DNA of 32,397 nt from a virus. The translations under genes and the position numbers were made by a program. Shown here in pieces: positions 18,610 to 27,528 of this stretch. Numbering within the stretch: the stretch's first letter is position 1; the number at the start of each line of letters is the position of its first letter. The stretch spans positions 1 through 32,397 of IMG/VR virus record IMGVR_UViG_3300048821_000195. One strand, written 5' to 3'. The notes below the pieces were generated by a model. That model was given only the letters and a program-made list of their open reading frames with translations, was not told where the DNA came from and did no database searches.

Positions 18610-19284
18610 ATGCACGACAACGAATTTTCGACATCATTTCAACCACCAACGACAAAGGTTTTTGGCGTCGTGATGGAAGCGTATGCCATCGGGCATGAGT
18701 TGGCGTTAATCCGGCAAGGAAACCCGATGGCAACCTACACTGAGGCGTCGTTTGCAGAACTGTCCACCGACGCGAAGAAACTTGCGTTGGCGATGGCGGT
18801 TGAAATCTGCGGCAGGGGATTCGGATTTTTCAAGAAGTGGAAATTTGTCATCTCGGAGTTTCGATCCAAACCGGAAGAACTGGCGGCGCAGATAAAAACC
18901 TTCCGCGAGTATCGCGCCGCCGGCAGCCAAGACTTGCCGCTGACGAAGATGCCAAAGCAACACGGCATTCCGTTTCGCTATTACGGCGCTCCGGGATTGG
19001 CGAGCCTCATCAATTACGTCACCGCGCAACACTCATTGCTGATAAAGTCACACTTCAAAGGCTCGCCCCTGAACTTCCCGCTTGGATTGGCTCAAATCCT
19101 TTACACGACGCATTTGGAAACCACCGGGGCGGTGTGGGTGAAGAATCATCAGGAAATGGAGCGCGAGAAACCGCGACCGGAAGGAATGCCGCCGATTGGC
19201 CAGAACGAAAGGGTCTTTGTAGGCGAAGAGGCGGAAAAAGCGTTTGCCGAGGCGGTGGCAAGCGCGAACAAAGGATCTAAATAA
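18610..19284 (+). CDS. Tail assembly chaperone position; 224-aa protein
   Basis: The protein has 224 residues (MHDNEFSTSFQPPTTKVFGV, LALIRQGNPMATYTEASFAE, then KWKFVISEFRSKPEELAAQI). It stands between tube and tape-measure genes, where the tail assembly chaperones are encoded. The helical body, the loop with repeated Pro (PLTKMPKQHGIPFRYYGAPG) and an acidic-basic end (ERVFVGEEAEKAFAEAVASA) fit. I see no slippery sequence that proves a programmed frameshift. The C-terminus ends two bases before the tape measure. Confidence 0.5.
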   Translation: MHDNEFSTSFQPPTTKVFGVVMEAYAIGHELALIRQGNPMATYTEASFAELSTDAKKLALAMAVEICGRGFGFFKKWKFVISEFRSKPEELAAQIKTFREYRAAGSQDLPLTKMPKQHGIPFRYYGAPGLASLINYVTAQHSLLIKSHFKGSPLNFPLGLAQILYTTHLETTGAVWVKNHQEMEREKPRPEGMPPIGQNERVFVGEEAEKAFAEAVASANKGSK

Positions 19285-19286
19285 TC

Positions 19287-21080
19287 ATGGCATCGGCTGT
19301 CACAGTAATTTTCGGCGCAAACTCGACGCAGTTTCAAGCGGAACTTGCGCGGATGCAGGCGATGACGATTTCAAGCAGTCGGCGCATGGGTGCTGCTGCG
19401 GCGGCAGGTCACATGGTTGGCACAACCGGCATCGTAAGGGAATCAGTTGTCATTGGCAGGGAGGCCGCGATGGGGCGCGGAATTGGGAGCATCCTCGCTT
19501 CAGTGGCGCTTTTGGGTCAGTATATTAACAGCGCAGCGCGGGCGTCTCAAGCGGGCGCAACGGCTTCACGTCTGATAGCAGATGCCTATGCTGACGAAGC
19601 GGTGAAAGCTAATTTTGCAGCAGCCGCTGCGTTAAAAAAAGCGGAAGCATCTGCTGTCGCAGCAGAAATGGATGGATTTGAAGATGAAGCGAGTATAGCG
19701 GCGGCAGATGCCAATGCGCTTGAAGCCCAAACAGCAAATGCTGCGGCGGCGGCGTTGACAAGAAAAGCGGAAGCTGCCGCAGCAGATGCTGCCGCACAGG
19801 AGGCAAACGCGGCAGCCACCGCAACGGCTTCTGGTTCAGCAATGGCATCCTTTGCAGCAATGGCGTTACCAGTTGTTATTTTGATGGCGATTGTAGCGGA
19901 GGCGATTGTGATTTTTAGAGAACTCAAAGAAGTTTTCGGACAATCCGCTGAAGCAGAAAAGGAGGCGAAGGATTATGCGCGCGAACATACACTGACAATG
20001 TGGGAGGAAGTCGCGGCGATGGACAAACTAAAAGAGGCGTCATTAAAAACTACTGAAGCCATCCATAAGATGAATGAGGCCAAAGACCGTTCCGTGGAAC
20101 TTGCCAGAGAAGCCATCGAAGCATCCAAGTCCGAATCCGAAGCGCAATCAAAACTTTATGATGCCAACGTCAAAGGTAAGTTGCTGGACATAGAAATCGC
20201 AGAAAAAAAGGGATTGATTACCAGCAAGCAGGCCACCGAGCAAAAATCAGCCATTGAATCTCAAGCAGTGACAGACAAGGCGGCTGCAAAACAGGCGGAA
20301 TTGGACAAAGAAGCCGAGATTGCCAGTGATGCCTCCGCGAAAGCTGAACATGACAAGCTGGTGGCTCAAGCGGAGGCGGCAAGAGCGGGCGACAAAATCA
20401 ATAATTCGCCGGAAGGACAAAAGCGGGTTTTGATGCAGACTTTGGCGGAAAAGGCTTTAGCAGCAGACAAATCGGCGGCGTCCGCAGCACAGAAAAAAGC
20501 GGATGATCACACTACTTTTGCGGCTAATAACTCTCCCTATGGCCGCAAGGTTGCTGCTGAAAGGGCTTTATTGCAAATAAAGGCAGATTCACTTGCCGCC
20601 GCCGCCGCATCATCGCAAATCAGGGTTGATTCAATGAAGAGATTCTTGTCTCCTCAAGAAGCTGCGGCGGTGGATGCGTTGAAAATTGCGGGAGAAAAAA
20701 CGAACGCCGCATCCGCCCTGAAAGAGTCAGCGTCAAAGGCTGCGACCGCTGCGACCACAAACGCGGCAAATTCACCAGCTCAAGTTGCCGCAGAACTAAT
20801 GAACATCACAAAGAAAAATCAACTGGACTTGCTTCCAGGCGGAGACGCCAAAGGTTACTCCCTTAACAGCCAGCAGAAGATTGGCGCATACGCTGCGACG
20901 GCTCCGATTTTATTGCAGCAGTTGAACGAACTGCGCGGGATAAAGGCGAACACCACCCCACACAATCCGCCGTCGAACCATCCGCCCGGAGAGCGCAAGC
21001 CGCAACTTGGAACCAGCCCACATTCAGGCACGACTGCCGGCGGCGGACACTGGAGCGGAGGCGTTGGTGCTGGAGGATAA
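19287..21080 (+). CDS. Tape measure protein
   Basis: The protein has 597 residues and is strikingly Ala/Lys/Glu-rich coiled coil (AAALKKAEASAVAAEMDGFE, then AAAALTRKAEAAAADAAAQE), with one hydrophobic segment (FAAMALPVVILMAIVAEAIV, about 190-210). The C-terminus is flexible (NPPSNHPPGERKPQLGTSPH, ending in a Gly-rich GGGHWSGGVGAGG). This is the expected look of a short tape measure: it sets tail length and threads through the tube. At about 1.5 Angstrom per residue it would give a tail near 90 nm; this uses the general family rule. Confidence 0.8.
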   Translation: MASAVTVIFGANSTQFQAELARMQAMTISSSRRMGAAAAAGHMVGTTGIVRESVVIGREAAMGRGIGSILASVALLGQYINSAARASQAGATASRLIADAYADEAVKANFAAAAALKKAEASAVAAEMDGFEDEASIAAADANALEAQTANAAAAALTRKAEAAAADAAAQEANAAATATASGSAMASFAAMALPVVILMAIVAEAIVIFRELKEVFGQSAEAEKEAKDYAREHTLTMWEEVAAMDKLKEASLKTTEAIHKMNEAKDRSVELAREAIEASKSESEAQSKLYDANVKGKLLDIEIAEKKGLITSKQATEQKSAIESQAVTDKAAAKQAELDKEAEIASDASAKAEHDKLVAQAEAARAGDKINNSPEGQKRVLMQTLAEKALAADKSAASAAQKKADDHTTFAANNSPYGRKVAAERALLQIKADSLAAAAASSQIRVDSMKRFLSPQEAAAVDALKIAGEKTNAASALKESASKAATAATTNAANSPAQVAAELMNITKKNQLDLLPGGDAKGYSLNSQQKIGAYAATAPILLQQLNELRGIKANTTPHNPPSNHPPGERKPQLGTSPHSGTTAGGGHWSGGVGAGG

Positions 21081-21083
21081 TTT

Positions 21084-21950
21084 ATGGCAGGATACTTACA
21101 ATCAGTTGGATTTGAAGGGCTGAATTTCGGCCCGCTGAAAATTGACTATGGCCCGAAGGGGACAACGACGCATTTCACCGCGTCATGTCCGCACATTCAG
21201 TCTTTAATCAATTACTACGACTATATCATCCAGTTTGGCGCGTCAGGAACCTTTCTCGGATGCGACAACGGGATTGACGGCGTAACAGGTGCGGAAGTAA
21301 AAAGCCTTGAAGTGTCAATTCCGGGACTGCCGGGCAATCTCACAAATCTATTGGTTGAGTTATACTTTGATTCGTGGGAACTGCTGACCAACGAAAACAC
21401 CGATTCGATTTTCAATAATCCGCTCATTGTCGGGTCTGGCGGATGGATGAATGCCAATGATAAGGATGTTTTGAGCATTATGGCGACCGAACAGCAAAAA
21501 GTTACAGCCGCTTTAAGTTTGGCCGATACAAATGTCCCGGCCAACGCTCCGCACACAATGCCGACTGACGCCAGATCATTGCAGATAATTCTTGAAATCC
21601 TGAAAGGGCAGTCGGAATTCGGTCGTCCTTCAAAAGTATTGCGGCATACAAGCTATTGCAGTCCCGGCGCACTCTACAATTCGAGCATCGCTTACGAGGA
21701 GTGTATTTACACCCCGCCGCAGTTGTTATCGGAAGTCGGAAGCGGATGGACTTACAACCTGCCGCCGCGCCTTTATTCCGAAATTTCCGCGCAACTAATC
21801 CAGTATGCGCCAGCAACCGAGGCATCGTATTACACGTTCGGCTGGAAAAAAACAATAGGGCGTGAATCTCAACTCGCAAACTTTATGATCGAGCGCGAAG
21901 TTGAGTATTGTTTGGGGCTTTGGAGCAATCTGCGCTACGCGCTTCGTTAA
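21084..21950 (+). CDS. Distal tail (baseplate) protein candidate
   Basis: The protein has 288 residues (MAGYLQSVGFEGLNFGPLKI). Mixed beta sheets (VKSLEVSIPGLPGNLTNLLV) are followed by RPSKVLRHTSYCSPGALYNS and a C-terminal segment (REVEYCLGLWSNLRYALR). It follows the tape measure directly, where the distal tail (Dit) and tail-associated proteins belong. Cys are scattered. The stop overlaps the next start (TAATG). Function by position. Confidence 0.5.
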   Translation: MAGYLQSVGFEGLNFGPLKIDYGPKGTTTHFTASCPHIQSLINYYDYIIQFGASGTFLGCDNGIDGVTGAEVKSLEVSIPGLPGNLTNLLVELYFDSWELLTNENTDSIFNNPLIVGSGGWMNANDKDVLSIMATEQQKVTAALSLADTNVPANAPHTMPTDARSLQIILEILKGQSEFGRPSKVLRHTSYCSPGALYNSSIAYEECIYTPPQLLSEVGSGWTYNLPPRLYSEISAQLIQYAPATEASYYTFGWKKTIGRESQLANFMIEREVEYCLGLWSNLRYALR

Positions 21951-22474
21951 TGAGAAGCTACAACCTACAAAAAGACGGAACCGGAAACGGCGCTGGAAGC
22001 GATTATATCAATCGCATCTTGAAACGCCTTGAGGAGTTGCAGTTTTACGATTCGCAGACAATCGGAGTCGAGCAAACCACGCGAGGGACTCGATTCAACT
22101 TAAAAGCGATTAAATCCGGCGATTCTTCCGGTTTTTCTTGGCAGCAACCAAATCTTGAACTCGACCCGACATTGGCAGTTCCGAAATGGACGTTCGTTTA
22201 TATCTCGCCTTTGAATCCGATTGTGACGACTGGTATGCTGGACTTGGTGACTGGCGAACTGACTTCCGCGCAGCCGGGAACGTGGCAGGCGAAGGTGAAC
22301 ATTCCGGCGCAAGCGGTCAATCCGGCTGGCAAACCGGCGGGGACTTATTTCAACGTGCCGGCGGTTGTCACTCGAGCAGACCAAGCCGTGCCGACCGGGA
22401 CGCCGTTGGAAGGCGACTTGGACTCGGCGATGCTCCTCTGGATTAAATGGCCGGAAACCAATAGCTGCCTGTGA
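21950..22474 (+). CDS. Tail-tip protein of unknown function (174 aa)
   Basis: ATG 21950 overlaps the previous stop. The 174 residues begin MRSYNLQKDGTGNGAGSDYI and contain a helix (NRILKRLEELQFYDSQTIGV) and Pro-rich beta (PAQAVNPAGKPAGTYFNVPA), ending in LLWIKWPETNSCL. It may be a short fibre or adaptor. The stop overlaps the GTG of the 1220-residue protein (GTGA). Confidence 0.5.
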   Translation: MRSYNLQKDGTGNGAGSDYINRILKRLEELQFYDSQTIGVEQTTRGTRFNLKAIKSGDSSGFSWQQPNLELDPTLAVPKWTFVYISPLNPIVTTGMLDLVTGELTSAQPGTWQAKVNIPAQAVNPAGKPAGTYFNVPAVVTRADQAVPTGTPLEGDLDSAMLLWIKWPETNSCL

Positions 22475-25400
22475 ACACACATACACCATATCGCGCACGC
22501 TACAACAATCAGGGCGACGTGTGCATCGAGGGCGACAACTTTTTTCAGCAATACAAGTCCAGCCTTAAATTCGACATCTACGCGCCGAACCTTGACCCGG
22601 TTCCGCAGCCGTGTGATTCAGGCCAGTCGCCAGTGCCGGGCGGATGCGGCACGCGCGGGACTGCTCTTGCAACCGACGCGGGATACAACTGGTCGTCGGC
22701 GTTCTGTCCTGGACTCGGATTGCCCGGTGAGTATTGGCAGTCAGAATCATCCGGTTTTGTGGCGGGCGGCTACGGCGTGACGACGGATATGCTCGCCCTT
22801 CAAAACACCGCGTTCACGAAGGGCGCGAAAGTGGATTTGGGCGAGTGTCACAACTACGCTTTCAAAATTTACGGCGCGACAAAATTCTGGCATGGAAATC
22901 CTGGCTACATCAGAATCAGCGAGTATGCGCTGACGAATTCAGGCAAGGTGACGGGCGTCGCGTTCACGGCGGGGCTGTTGAGTGCTGGCGCGGGGTTCGG
23001 CGCGCTAACTTACGCGGCCATTGACCCGTCCCCGTCACAGGTGAAATATCTCCGAGAAAAATGGGACATATCGCCTTGTAATTTTTCAAACAAAGACGAC
23101 TCCGGCTCGATAGTGGATTCCGAGTCGAGTTCTCTGACGGCGCAAGCCGATGTAAATCCGACCAGCGGAGAAATAACGTTAACTGGAATAGCGTTTACTG
23201 ATGAAGGATTCTTTAGTGTCGACTTTGGGGGACCACTGCCGTCGCCGATTTTGTCAACGCCTGGTGGGGGTGGTGGGGGTGGATTGGCTGCGGTGTGGAA
23301 CGGAATGACCGGAAACATTTTGGGATTTTGTGCCAGCGCAAACTTTAATTCAATGGCCGGATTCTTCGCTTCATTTGAGCATCTTTCCTATGCTAAGAAT
23401 TATCCGACCGCGAGCGTTCTAAACCCGTCAGCCGGAGTCTATGAGCTTCACTACCCGATGGGGGGGGCAGACACGGTGATGGAAACAGTGACACTGGACT
23501 TTAGTGCCGGAACGTTTTCGAGGGTGGTCAATTCCAGCAAAGACTTGAATAATTCTTACTATAATGATGGTATTCAATTTAGCCAAGCTTGCACAGCAAC
23601 GGACACCAGCATAATCTTCGATGTATTAACATCTGCTTTCACAAGCGATGAGCGTTACCCGCTCGCAATAGCTAGCAACACGTTTCACTTCGAGAAAACG
23701 CTTTCCGTTCCTTACAACTTTTCAGGCACCGGCAGCTTGGAGTCCGACCTTGTTAGCCTGAATTCGCTTTGGAGTTTGAACGGCCCGGAGAAATGGCGCA
23801 CGGATTCATTTGGCGGCCTCATGCCCCTTGTCTGCCGTCGAGAAGTTCAAGCCGATGTCAACCCATCGCCGGTAATGCAGGCGGCTTTGCAGACGCTCCC
23901 GAAGTATTCGACTTGGCCTGATGGCCAGCCATATTCATACAGCAACACGGAATTACTTGTGCCGGACATGGCGAATCCCATTTCGGACTTTCTTGGTCGT
24001 GCCCCGTTCACGACGAATTACACCGAAACTCCGGTTCCAGGCTGGACGGTTATACCTGTTGGTCAGTGGTCTCCGACTTACGGCACAACAGGCTGGTTCG
24101 ATCCGGCGGCTTACGCATGGGTCTATCCGACAGGAACGGTCAATGGCTGGGCTGGCGTGCCGAACGCGGCGGCAACTGGATTGCAAAAGCTGATGGACGG
24201 CGCAATTATTGGCGGGCCAAATCCAAGCAGTGCAGGCGCGTATGGCTGGTTTGATTTCTACTACCGCGACCGGCATTTCTGTCAACAAGTTGACGGGGTT
24301 GGAGGCTCGGTGGACATCTACGACTATTACAATTACGGCTTTGGCGGAAATCTGGCGGAGGTTTCTGTTTCGCTTCCCGGCCCGAATGGGTCTTCCTCCG
24401 GCCCGGCGATTTCCGGCCCGACATTTGACGCGCTGCTCCCATCCAATGCGACACACTGGACAGATAATGTGATTGCGATGGACGTTCCTCTGGGCGCAAT
24501 CATTGACTGCGGCTGCTCGAGTGGGGCGAACGGAACGGTGCGAGGAGCGAACGGCGCGGTGACGATGGTCAAATATGCTCGGGTGCGGCTGCCCGTGCCG
24601 AGTTACAATTTCGTCCGGCCTTGTGGCGGCGACCGGACGCTCATTGACGAGGGGAGCGCGCAATGCTTCACGGCAGGGCTGATATTGAACGCTCCGCTGC
24701 CGGACGGCGGAACATTCCCGGTGCTTTCAACGCAGCAGGTTTTGCTTTGGGGAACTGGGAGCGATGGAATTTACACCGGATGCACACAAGCGACAGTGGC
24801 TGGCGTTACAACTTTGACCATCGCCGGAGCAACGAAGATCGCCGACCTTCCGACCGATTACTACCACCCGTTTTGCGGGCTTGACGGCGGCACCAGCGCG
24901 AATCACTTCGCGGCTGGTTTCGCCGGCATCGTGCGGTTCTCCGGGTTGAACGGCAGCAAGGCGGCGGCGGCATTGTGCGGACGGCAGCAGTTCACCTTCA
25001 CGGACAATTCGCTTGTGACGGCGGGAACAGTTGCCGTCGCGTTCAATTCCGCGCAGACAAATCTCCGCGTCGGCGACACGCTGGACTTCTGGGGTGTGAA
25101 CATGGGCGCGCTGCCCGCCAATTGCGCGGTGGTCACGCGCACGGACGACCAGCATTTCATCATCGCGGTTTCGTTCGCGGCGATGGCTGGCGCAATCTGG
25201 GCGACGAGCCACGGCGCGGCGGCGTGGTATTGGAACGACGTTTCACAAAAAATGAATGGGCGGTTTGGCCAGTGGAATGACCAGAACCGTCCGCCATTAT
25301 GGAGCGCGGGAATGACGGTCAATGATGGCGATGTTGTCACCGACTCAAACGGGAATTACCAGACGGCCAGCGGCACCGGAACATGGCCCAAGACGACCGG

Positions 25401-26133
25401 CACGACGGCTCCAACTTGGCTGACGGATTGGAATGGGACGGTGGTTGACAACGGAATCACATGGACGACCCAACTCCGGCTGATTGGTATTTGGAGCGCC
25501 GGTCAGGAGTTCTCGCCGTGTTGCCCGCAAGTAATCGCATTTACGCCGAACAACGACACGGACGCCGGTTGGGTAAAAGAATGGTTCGGCAGCGTTACCG
25601 CCGACAACGTGTTTGGCTCGCGCGCAACTTTGGGCGGCGAATGGGAAATGACCGACCCGATGTCTCAAGGCTGGCTCCAGCCAATACCAACCAATGTTGC
25701 CGACAGCGATGGTGAAACACATACCACGACAGCTTTCGTCTTTTTGGAGGATGACGGAACGAGCCAGCCGGACAGATTGGATTCAAGCTCTGACGAATCT
25801 GGCAACACGACAAATGTCTGGACACTTTACTTTCAACCGCATTCTCGCGTCGAGGCATTGTTTGCCGTGCCGGACGGTTCCGGCGGCAACGGCACGGGCA
25901 TGACGCGCACCGAACCGGCTCCGGCACTGCCTGTGGACTCTCTGGGGCAAGCTGTCGTTTGGCCAGTCATGCAGCAACCCGCCAGTCCCGGCGACTGGAC
26001 TACCAGAGACGCGGCAACCGGTTACGAACTCGTCCTCGATCCCGGCCAGCGTTACGCGAATGAGCTTGCCGCCGGCAGCACGGCGAGGTTTGCAAGGTGG
26101 TATCTGGCACTCACGCTTGGAGGCGGCTGGTGA
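22471..26133 (+). CDS. Large tail-tip / fibre protein (1220 aa)
   Basis: The GTG start overlaps the previous stop (GTGA). The largest protein of the window is beta-rich, Gly/Ser/Thr/Asn-rich, with many paired Cys in the first 700 residues (for example GQSPVPGGCGTRGT, NWSSAFCPGLGLPG). A Gly run (GGGGGG, about residue 267-272) and a central stretch of aromatic, Asn-rich sequence suggest several carbohydrate-binding or beta-helix domains. The last third looks like a repeat of WTTQLRLIGIWSAGQEFSPC-type elements. It would be the host-recognition tip protein. The family is not recognised, and its size compares with central tail-tip/host-specificity proteins of siphophages. Confidence 0.65.
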   Translation: MNTHTPYRARYNNQGDVCIEGDNFFQQYKSSLKFDIYAPNLDPVPQPCDSGQSPVPGGCGTRGTALATDAGYNWSSAFCPGLGLPGEYWQSESSGFVAGGYGVTTDMLALQNTAFTKGAKVDLGECHNYAFKIYGATKFWHGNPGYIRISEYALTNSGKVTGVAFTAGLLSAGAGFGALTYAAIDPSPSQVKYLREKWDISPCNFSNKDDSGSIVDSESSSLTAQADVNPTSGEITLTGIAFTDEGFFSVDFGGPLPSPILSTPGGGGGGGLAAVWNGMTGNILGFCASANFNSMAGFFASFEHLSYAKNYPTASVLNPSAGVYELHYPMGGADTVMETVTLDFSAGTFSRVVNSSKDLNNSYYNDGIQFSQACTATDTSIIFDVLTSAFTSDERYPLAIASNTFHFEKTLSVPYNFSGTGSLESDLVSLNSLWSLNGPEKWRTDSFGGLMPLVCRREVQADVNPSPVMQAALQTLPKYSTWPDGQPYSYSNTELLVPDMANPISDFLGRAPFTTNYTETPVPGWTVIPVGQWSPTYGTTGWFDPAAYAWVYPTGTVNGWAGVPNAAATGLQKLMDGAIIGGPNPSSAGAYGWFDFYYRDRHFCQQVDGVGGSVDIYDYYNYGFGGNLAEVSVSLPGPNGSSSGPAISGPTFDALLPSNATHWTDNVIAMDVPLGAIIDCGCSSGANGTVRGANGAVTMVKYARVRLPVPSYNFVRPCGGDRTLIDEGSAQCFTAGLILNAPLPDGGTFPVLSTQQVLLWGTGSDGIYTGCTQATVAGVTTLTIAGATKIADLPTDYYHPFCGLDGGTSANHFAAGFAGIVRFSGLNGSKAAAALCGRQQFTFTDNSLVTAGTVAVAFNSAQTNLRVGDTLDFWGVNMGALPANCAVVTRTDDQHFIIAVSFAAMAGAIWATSHGAAAWYWNDVSQKMNGRFGQWNDQNRPPLWSAGMTVNDGDVVTDSNGNYQTASGTGTWPKTTGTTAPTWLTDWNGTVVDNGITWTTQLRLIGIWSAGQEFSPCCPQVIAFTPNNDTDAGWVKEWFGSVTADNVFGSRATLGGEWEMTDPMSQGWLQPIPTNVADSDGETHTTTAFVFLEDDGTSQPDRLDSSSDESGNTTNVWTLYFQPHSRVEALFAVPDGSGGNGTGMTRTEPAPALPVDSLGQAVVWPVMQQPASPGDWTTRDAATGYELVLDPGQRYANELAAGSTARFARWYLALTLGGGW

Positions 26134-26360
26134 GTTGCGGCTGTCCAAGCGCGGGCAACGCGATTCGCGGCGCAGCGGCCATTGCCAAGACCGTCGCTGG
26201 CATCGGGCTGGCTCCAAGCGCAGTCATCGCGGCGCGGCGAAAGATTTGCAAATCCTGTGAACACCACGTCCTCGGCGTTTGCGAAATCTGTTTCTGCATC
26301 ATCGCCATAAAGACAGCAAGGGCGGATGAAAGATGCCCAGATGAACCGGCAAAGTGGTGA
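26130..26360 (+). CDS. Small zinc-binding tail-operon protein
   Basis: GTG 26130 overlaps the end of the large protein (TGGTGAG). The 76 residues start SCGCPSAGNAIRGAAAIAKT (Ala-rich helix), then carry six Cys (C40, C43, C51, C54, C56, C69) in CKSCEHHVLGVCEICFC and end ERCPDEPAKW. This C-terminal pattern matches a widespread small phage family that ends 'CPxGKW' and binds metal, found just after tail-tip genes. The stop lies in the stem of the operon terminator. Confidence 0.75.
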   Translation: MSCGCPSAGNAIRGAAAIAKTVAGIGLAPSAVIAARRKICKSCEHHVLGVCEICFCIIAIKTARADERCPDEPAKW

Positions 26361-26377
26361 TTCCTGACCACTTTTTT
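26351..26377 (+). terminator. Rho-independent terminator of the tail operon
   Basis: AAAGTGGT and ACCACTTT form a perfect 8-bp stem with an 8-base loop, followed directly by TTT. It starts inside the last codons of the 26130 gene. It separates tail genes from the right cassette array. Confidence 0.85.
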
Positions 26378-26520
26378 GCCGCCCAATTCTTCGCGTATCC
26401 GCTTCCACCACATTTCCGCCAGAAAACCGGCCATTTTTACGCTCAAATTGGCAAACTTGTTTAGATTCATAGCCTAATCAGAAAACTCTGATTTCCCTTT
26501 AATTCGTCAAAATGACCATT

Positions 26521-26549
26521 TATTTGATTAGGTGAAAACTAATCAAATA
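26521..26549. promoter_or_regulatory. 11-bp perfect palindromic operator
   Basis: TATTTGATTAG and CTAATCAAATA form a perfect 11-bp inverted repeat with 7-base spacing, ending five bases before the -35 box. A smaller repeat (AATCAG/CTGATT) lies at about 26475-26493. It is a likely repressor or activator site for the array promoter. The stretch 26378-26592 holds no other gene I can support. Confidence 0.7.
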
Positions 26550-26553
26550 GCTG

Positions 26554-26582
26554 TTGACATAAGCGTATTTTTAGGATAATTT
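26554..26582 (+). promoter_or_regulatory. Sigma-70 promoter facing the right cassette array
   Basis: A perfect TTGACA (26554-26559), a 17-base spacer and TAATTT (26577-26582, or GATAAT shifted) face the array. It starts right after the tail-operon terminator, so the array has its own transcription, comparable in place to a Pc promoter of an integron. Confidence 0.75.
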
Positions 26583-26649
26583 CAGACCCGAAATGGCAAT
26601 CGTTCAATCACCATCCAACCGCGAAGCGGAACTGCCAGCGCCAACGCGC

Positions 26650-26673
26650 ATTGGCTCCGGCGACTTGTTAGGT
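26650..26673 (-). repeat. Half attC at the inner end of the right array
   Basis: GCATTGGCTCCGGCGACTTGTTAGGT carries the conserved arm and core GTTAGGT (26667-26673), but no matching left arm is found upstream. Its core and flanks complement the core of site R2 over 11 bp, so cassette 26667-27161 has proper ends. A CCGCGAAGCGG hairpin upstream is shared with the loop of site R2. Confidence 0.65.
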
Positions 26674-27051
26674 GGCGTTTTCATCGGTTCTATGACTGTC
26701 TGGGTCGTCTTCTCCGGCGGTATCTCCAAAATAAATGGCTACCGTTTTAGGCAAAACCTTCTCCAACTCCTCCGGCCTGCAATTCTTGAAGTAATGCAAT
26801 CCATATCCGTCAGTGTAACAAATCTTCTGGCGATGCTTGGCTTCGTCGGACTTGGCTCTCGCCATCACTGCTTTGGAAATCGCTTGGATGGACTTGGTGG
26901 CCAAATAAGCGATAATCAAAACCTCATGGCTGCTCAAGCCATCGGTGCGATACATCTCCTCACGCCGAAAACATTTAATGTCCGCAGACTGCAATGCTGC
27001 CTCAATATCTCTGTAATCGTCATCACTTCCGTAAATCTTAACTTCATTCAT
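26668..27051 (-). CDS. Cassette protein of unknown function, opposite orientation
   Basis: The protein has 127 residues from ATG 27051. It is a compact alpha/beta protein (MNEVKIYGSDDDYRDIEAAL, KCFRREEMYRTDGLSSHEVL, IIAYLATKSIQAISKAVMAR) with a C-terminal acidic tail (GDTAGEDDPDSHRTDENAT) ending in the attC core. It lies on the strand opposite to most right-array genes and opposite to the array promoter. It sits back to back with the 27054 TM gene, two bases apart, so the two could be one divergent unit. No family recognised; a defence or toxin-type role is only a guess. Confidence 0.6.
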   Translation of the reverse strand: MNEVKIYGSDDDYRDIEAALQSADIKCFRREEMYRTDGLSSHEVLIIAYLATKSIQAISKAVMARAKSDEAKHRQKICYTDGYGLHYFKNCRPEELEKVLPKTVAIYFGDTAGEDDPDSHRTDENAT

Positions 27052-27053
27052 AT

Positions 27054-27173
27054 ATGGATATAACGCTCATCATTATCTCTGCTCTAATTATCGCTGGCTG
27101 GGCTTGGTCTGACTGGCTCGACCATAAAACTGAAACCCACGACGACCGCACGCCACCTAACGATGAAAGCTGA
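27054..27173 (+). CDS. 39-residue single-TM peptide
   Basis: ATG 27054 gives MDITLIIISALIIAGWAWSD, then WLDHKTETHDDRTPPNDES. The first 18 residues form one membrane helix; the rest is charged and ends in the attC-encoded PPNDES with the TGA in the site R2 arm. It starts beside the divergent 26668-27051 gene in the same cassette. Confidence 0.55.
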   Translation: MDITLIIISALIIAGWAWSDWLDHKTETHDDRTPPNDES

Positions 27174-27253
27174 GCCACGCCCAACCAGAAATCGTGAACC
27201 GCGAAGCGGAACTGCCGCGTCCATTGGGCGTTGGCTCCGGCGACTTGTTAGGC
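27155..27253 (-). repeat. attC-like site R2
   Basis: Outer boxes are ACCTAAC (27155-27161) and GTTAGGC (27247-27253). The inner arms GAGCCACGCCCAA and TTGGGCGTTGGCTC pair with one extra base in the right arm. The loop holds the CCGCGAAGCGG mini-hairpin. Confidence 0.85.
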
Positions 27254-27270
27254 ATCAGCGACATACAAAT

Positions 27271-27528
27271 ATGAAAATGAGAAAGACAAAAACCGAAATA
27301 CTCGCAAGCGCGATGGACGTGCTTGCGCGTGAAATCCAATCCGGCGACGGCGTAGCAAACGCCGCGATAGCCGAAGCTGCTGAACGGCTGCGCGAACTCG
27401 CCGCCGATTCAAAACGGCTCGACTGGCTATGTGCTAACTCGCACATCTGCATAGAAACAATGGACTCATCTGAATATCCAAACACTAGGTCTGCGATAGA
27501 CGCCGCGATGCCTAACGAAAAAAGCTGA
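27271..27528 (+). CDS. Small phage-type helical protein
   Basis: ATG 27271 gives 85 residues: MKMRKTKTEILASAMDVLAR, then AERLRELAADSKRLDWLCAN and SHICIETMD...IDAAMPNEKS. The 'SKRLDWLxANSHICIE...AIDAAM' pattern is a common small phage family of unknown role. The final PNEKS and stop are encoded by attC arm R3. The leader (catcagcgacatacaaat) is shared with other cassettes. Confidence 0.65.
   Translation: MKMRKTKTEILASAMDVLAREIQSGDGVANAAIAEAAERLRELAADSKRLDWLCANSHICIETMDSSEYPNTRSAIDAAMPNEKS

Noticed and set aside
19586-19927. Ala/Ser-rich - strand frames under the tape measure
   Set aside because: Low-complexity shadows of the Ala-rich coiled coil on the + strand.
26111-26470. 119-residue - strand frame at the end of the tail operon
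   Set aside because: Two thirds of it is antisense to the Cys-rich 26130-26360 gene, and it crosses the terminator. The first 35 residues look plausible, but there is no support.
26593-27063. 156-residue + strand frame after the array promoter
   Set aside because: It reads the attC arm (TRIGSGDLLG), then runs antisense to the better-supported 26668-27051 gene.
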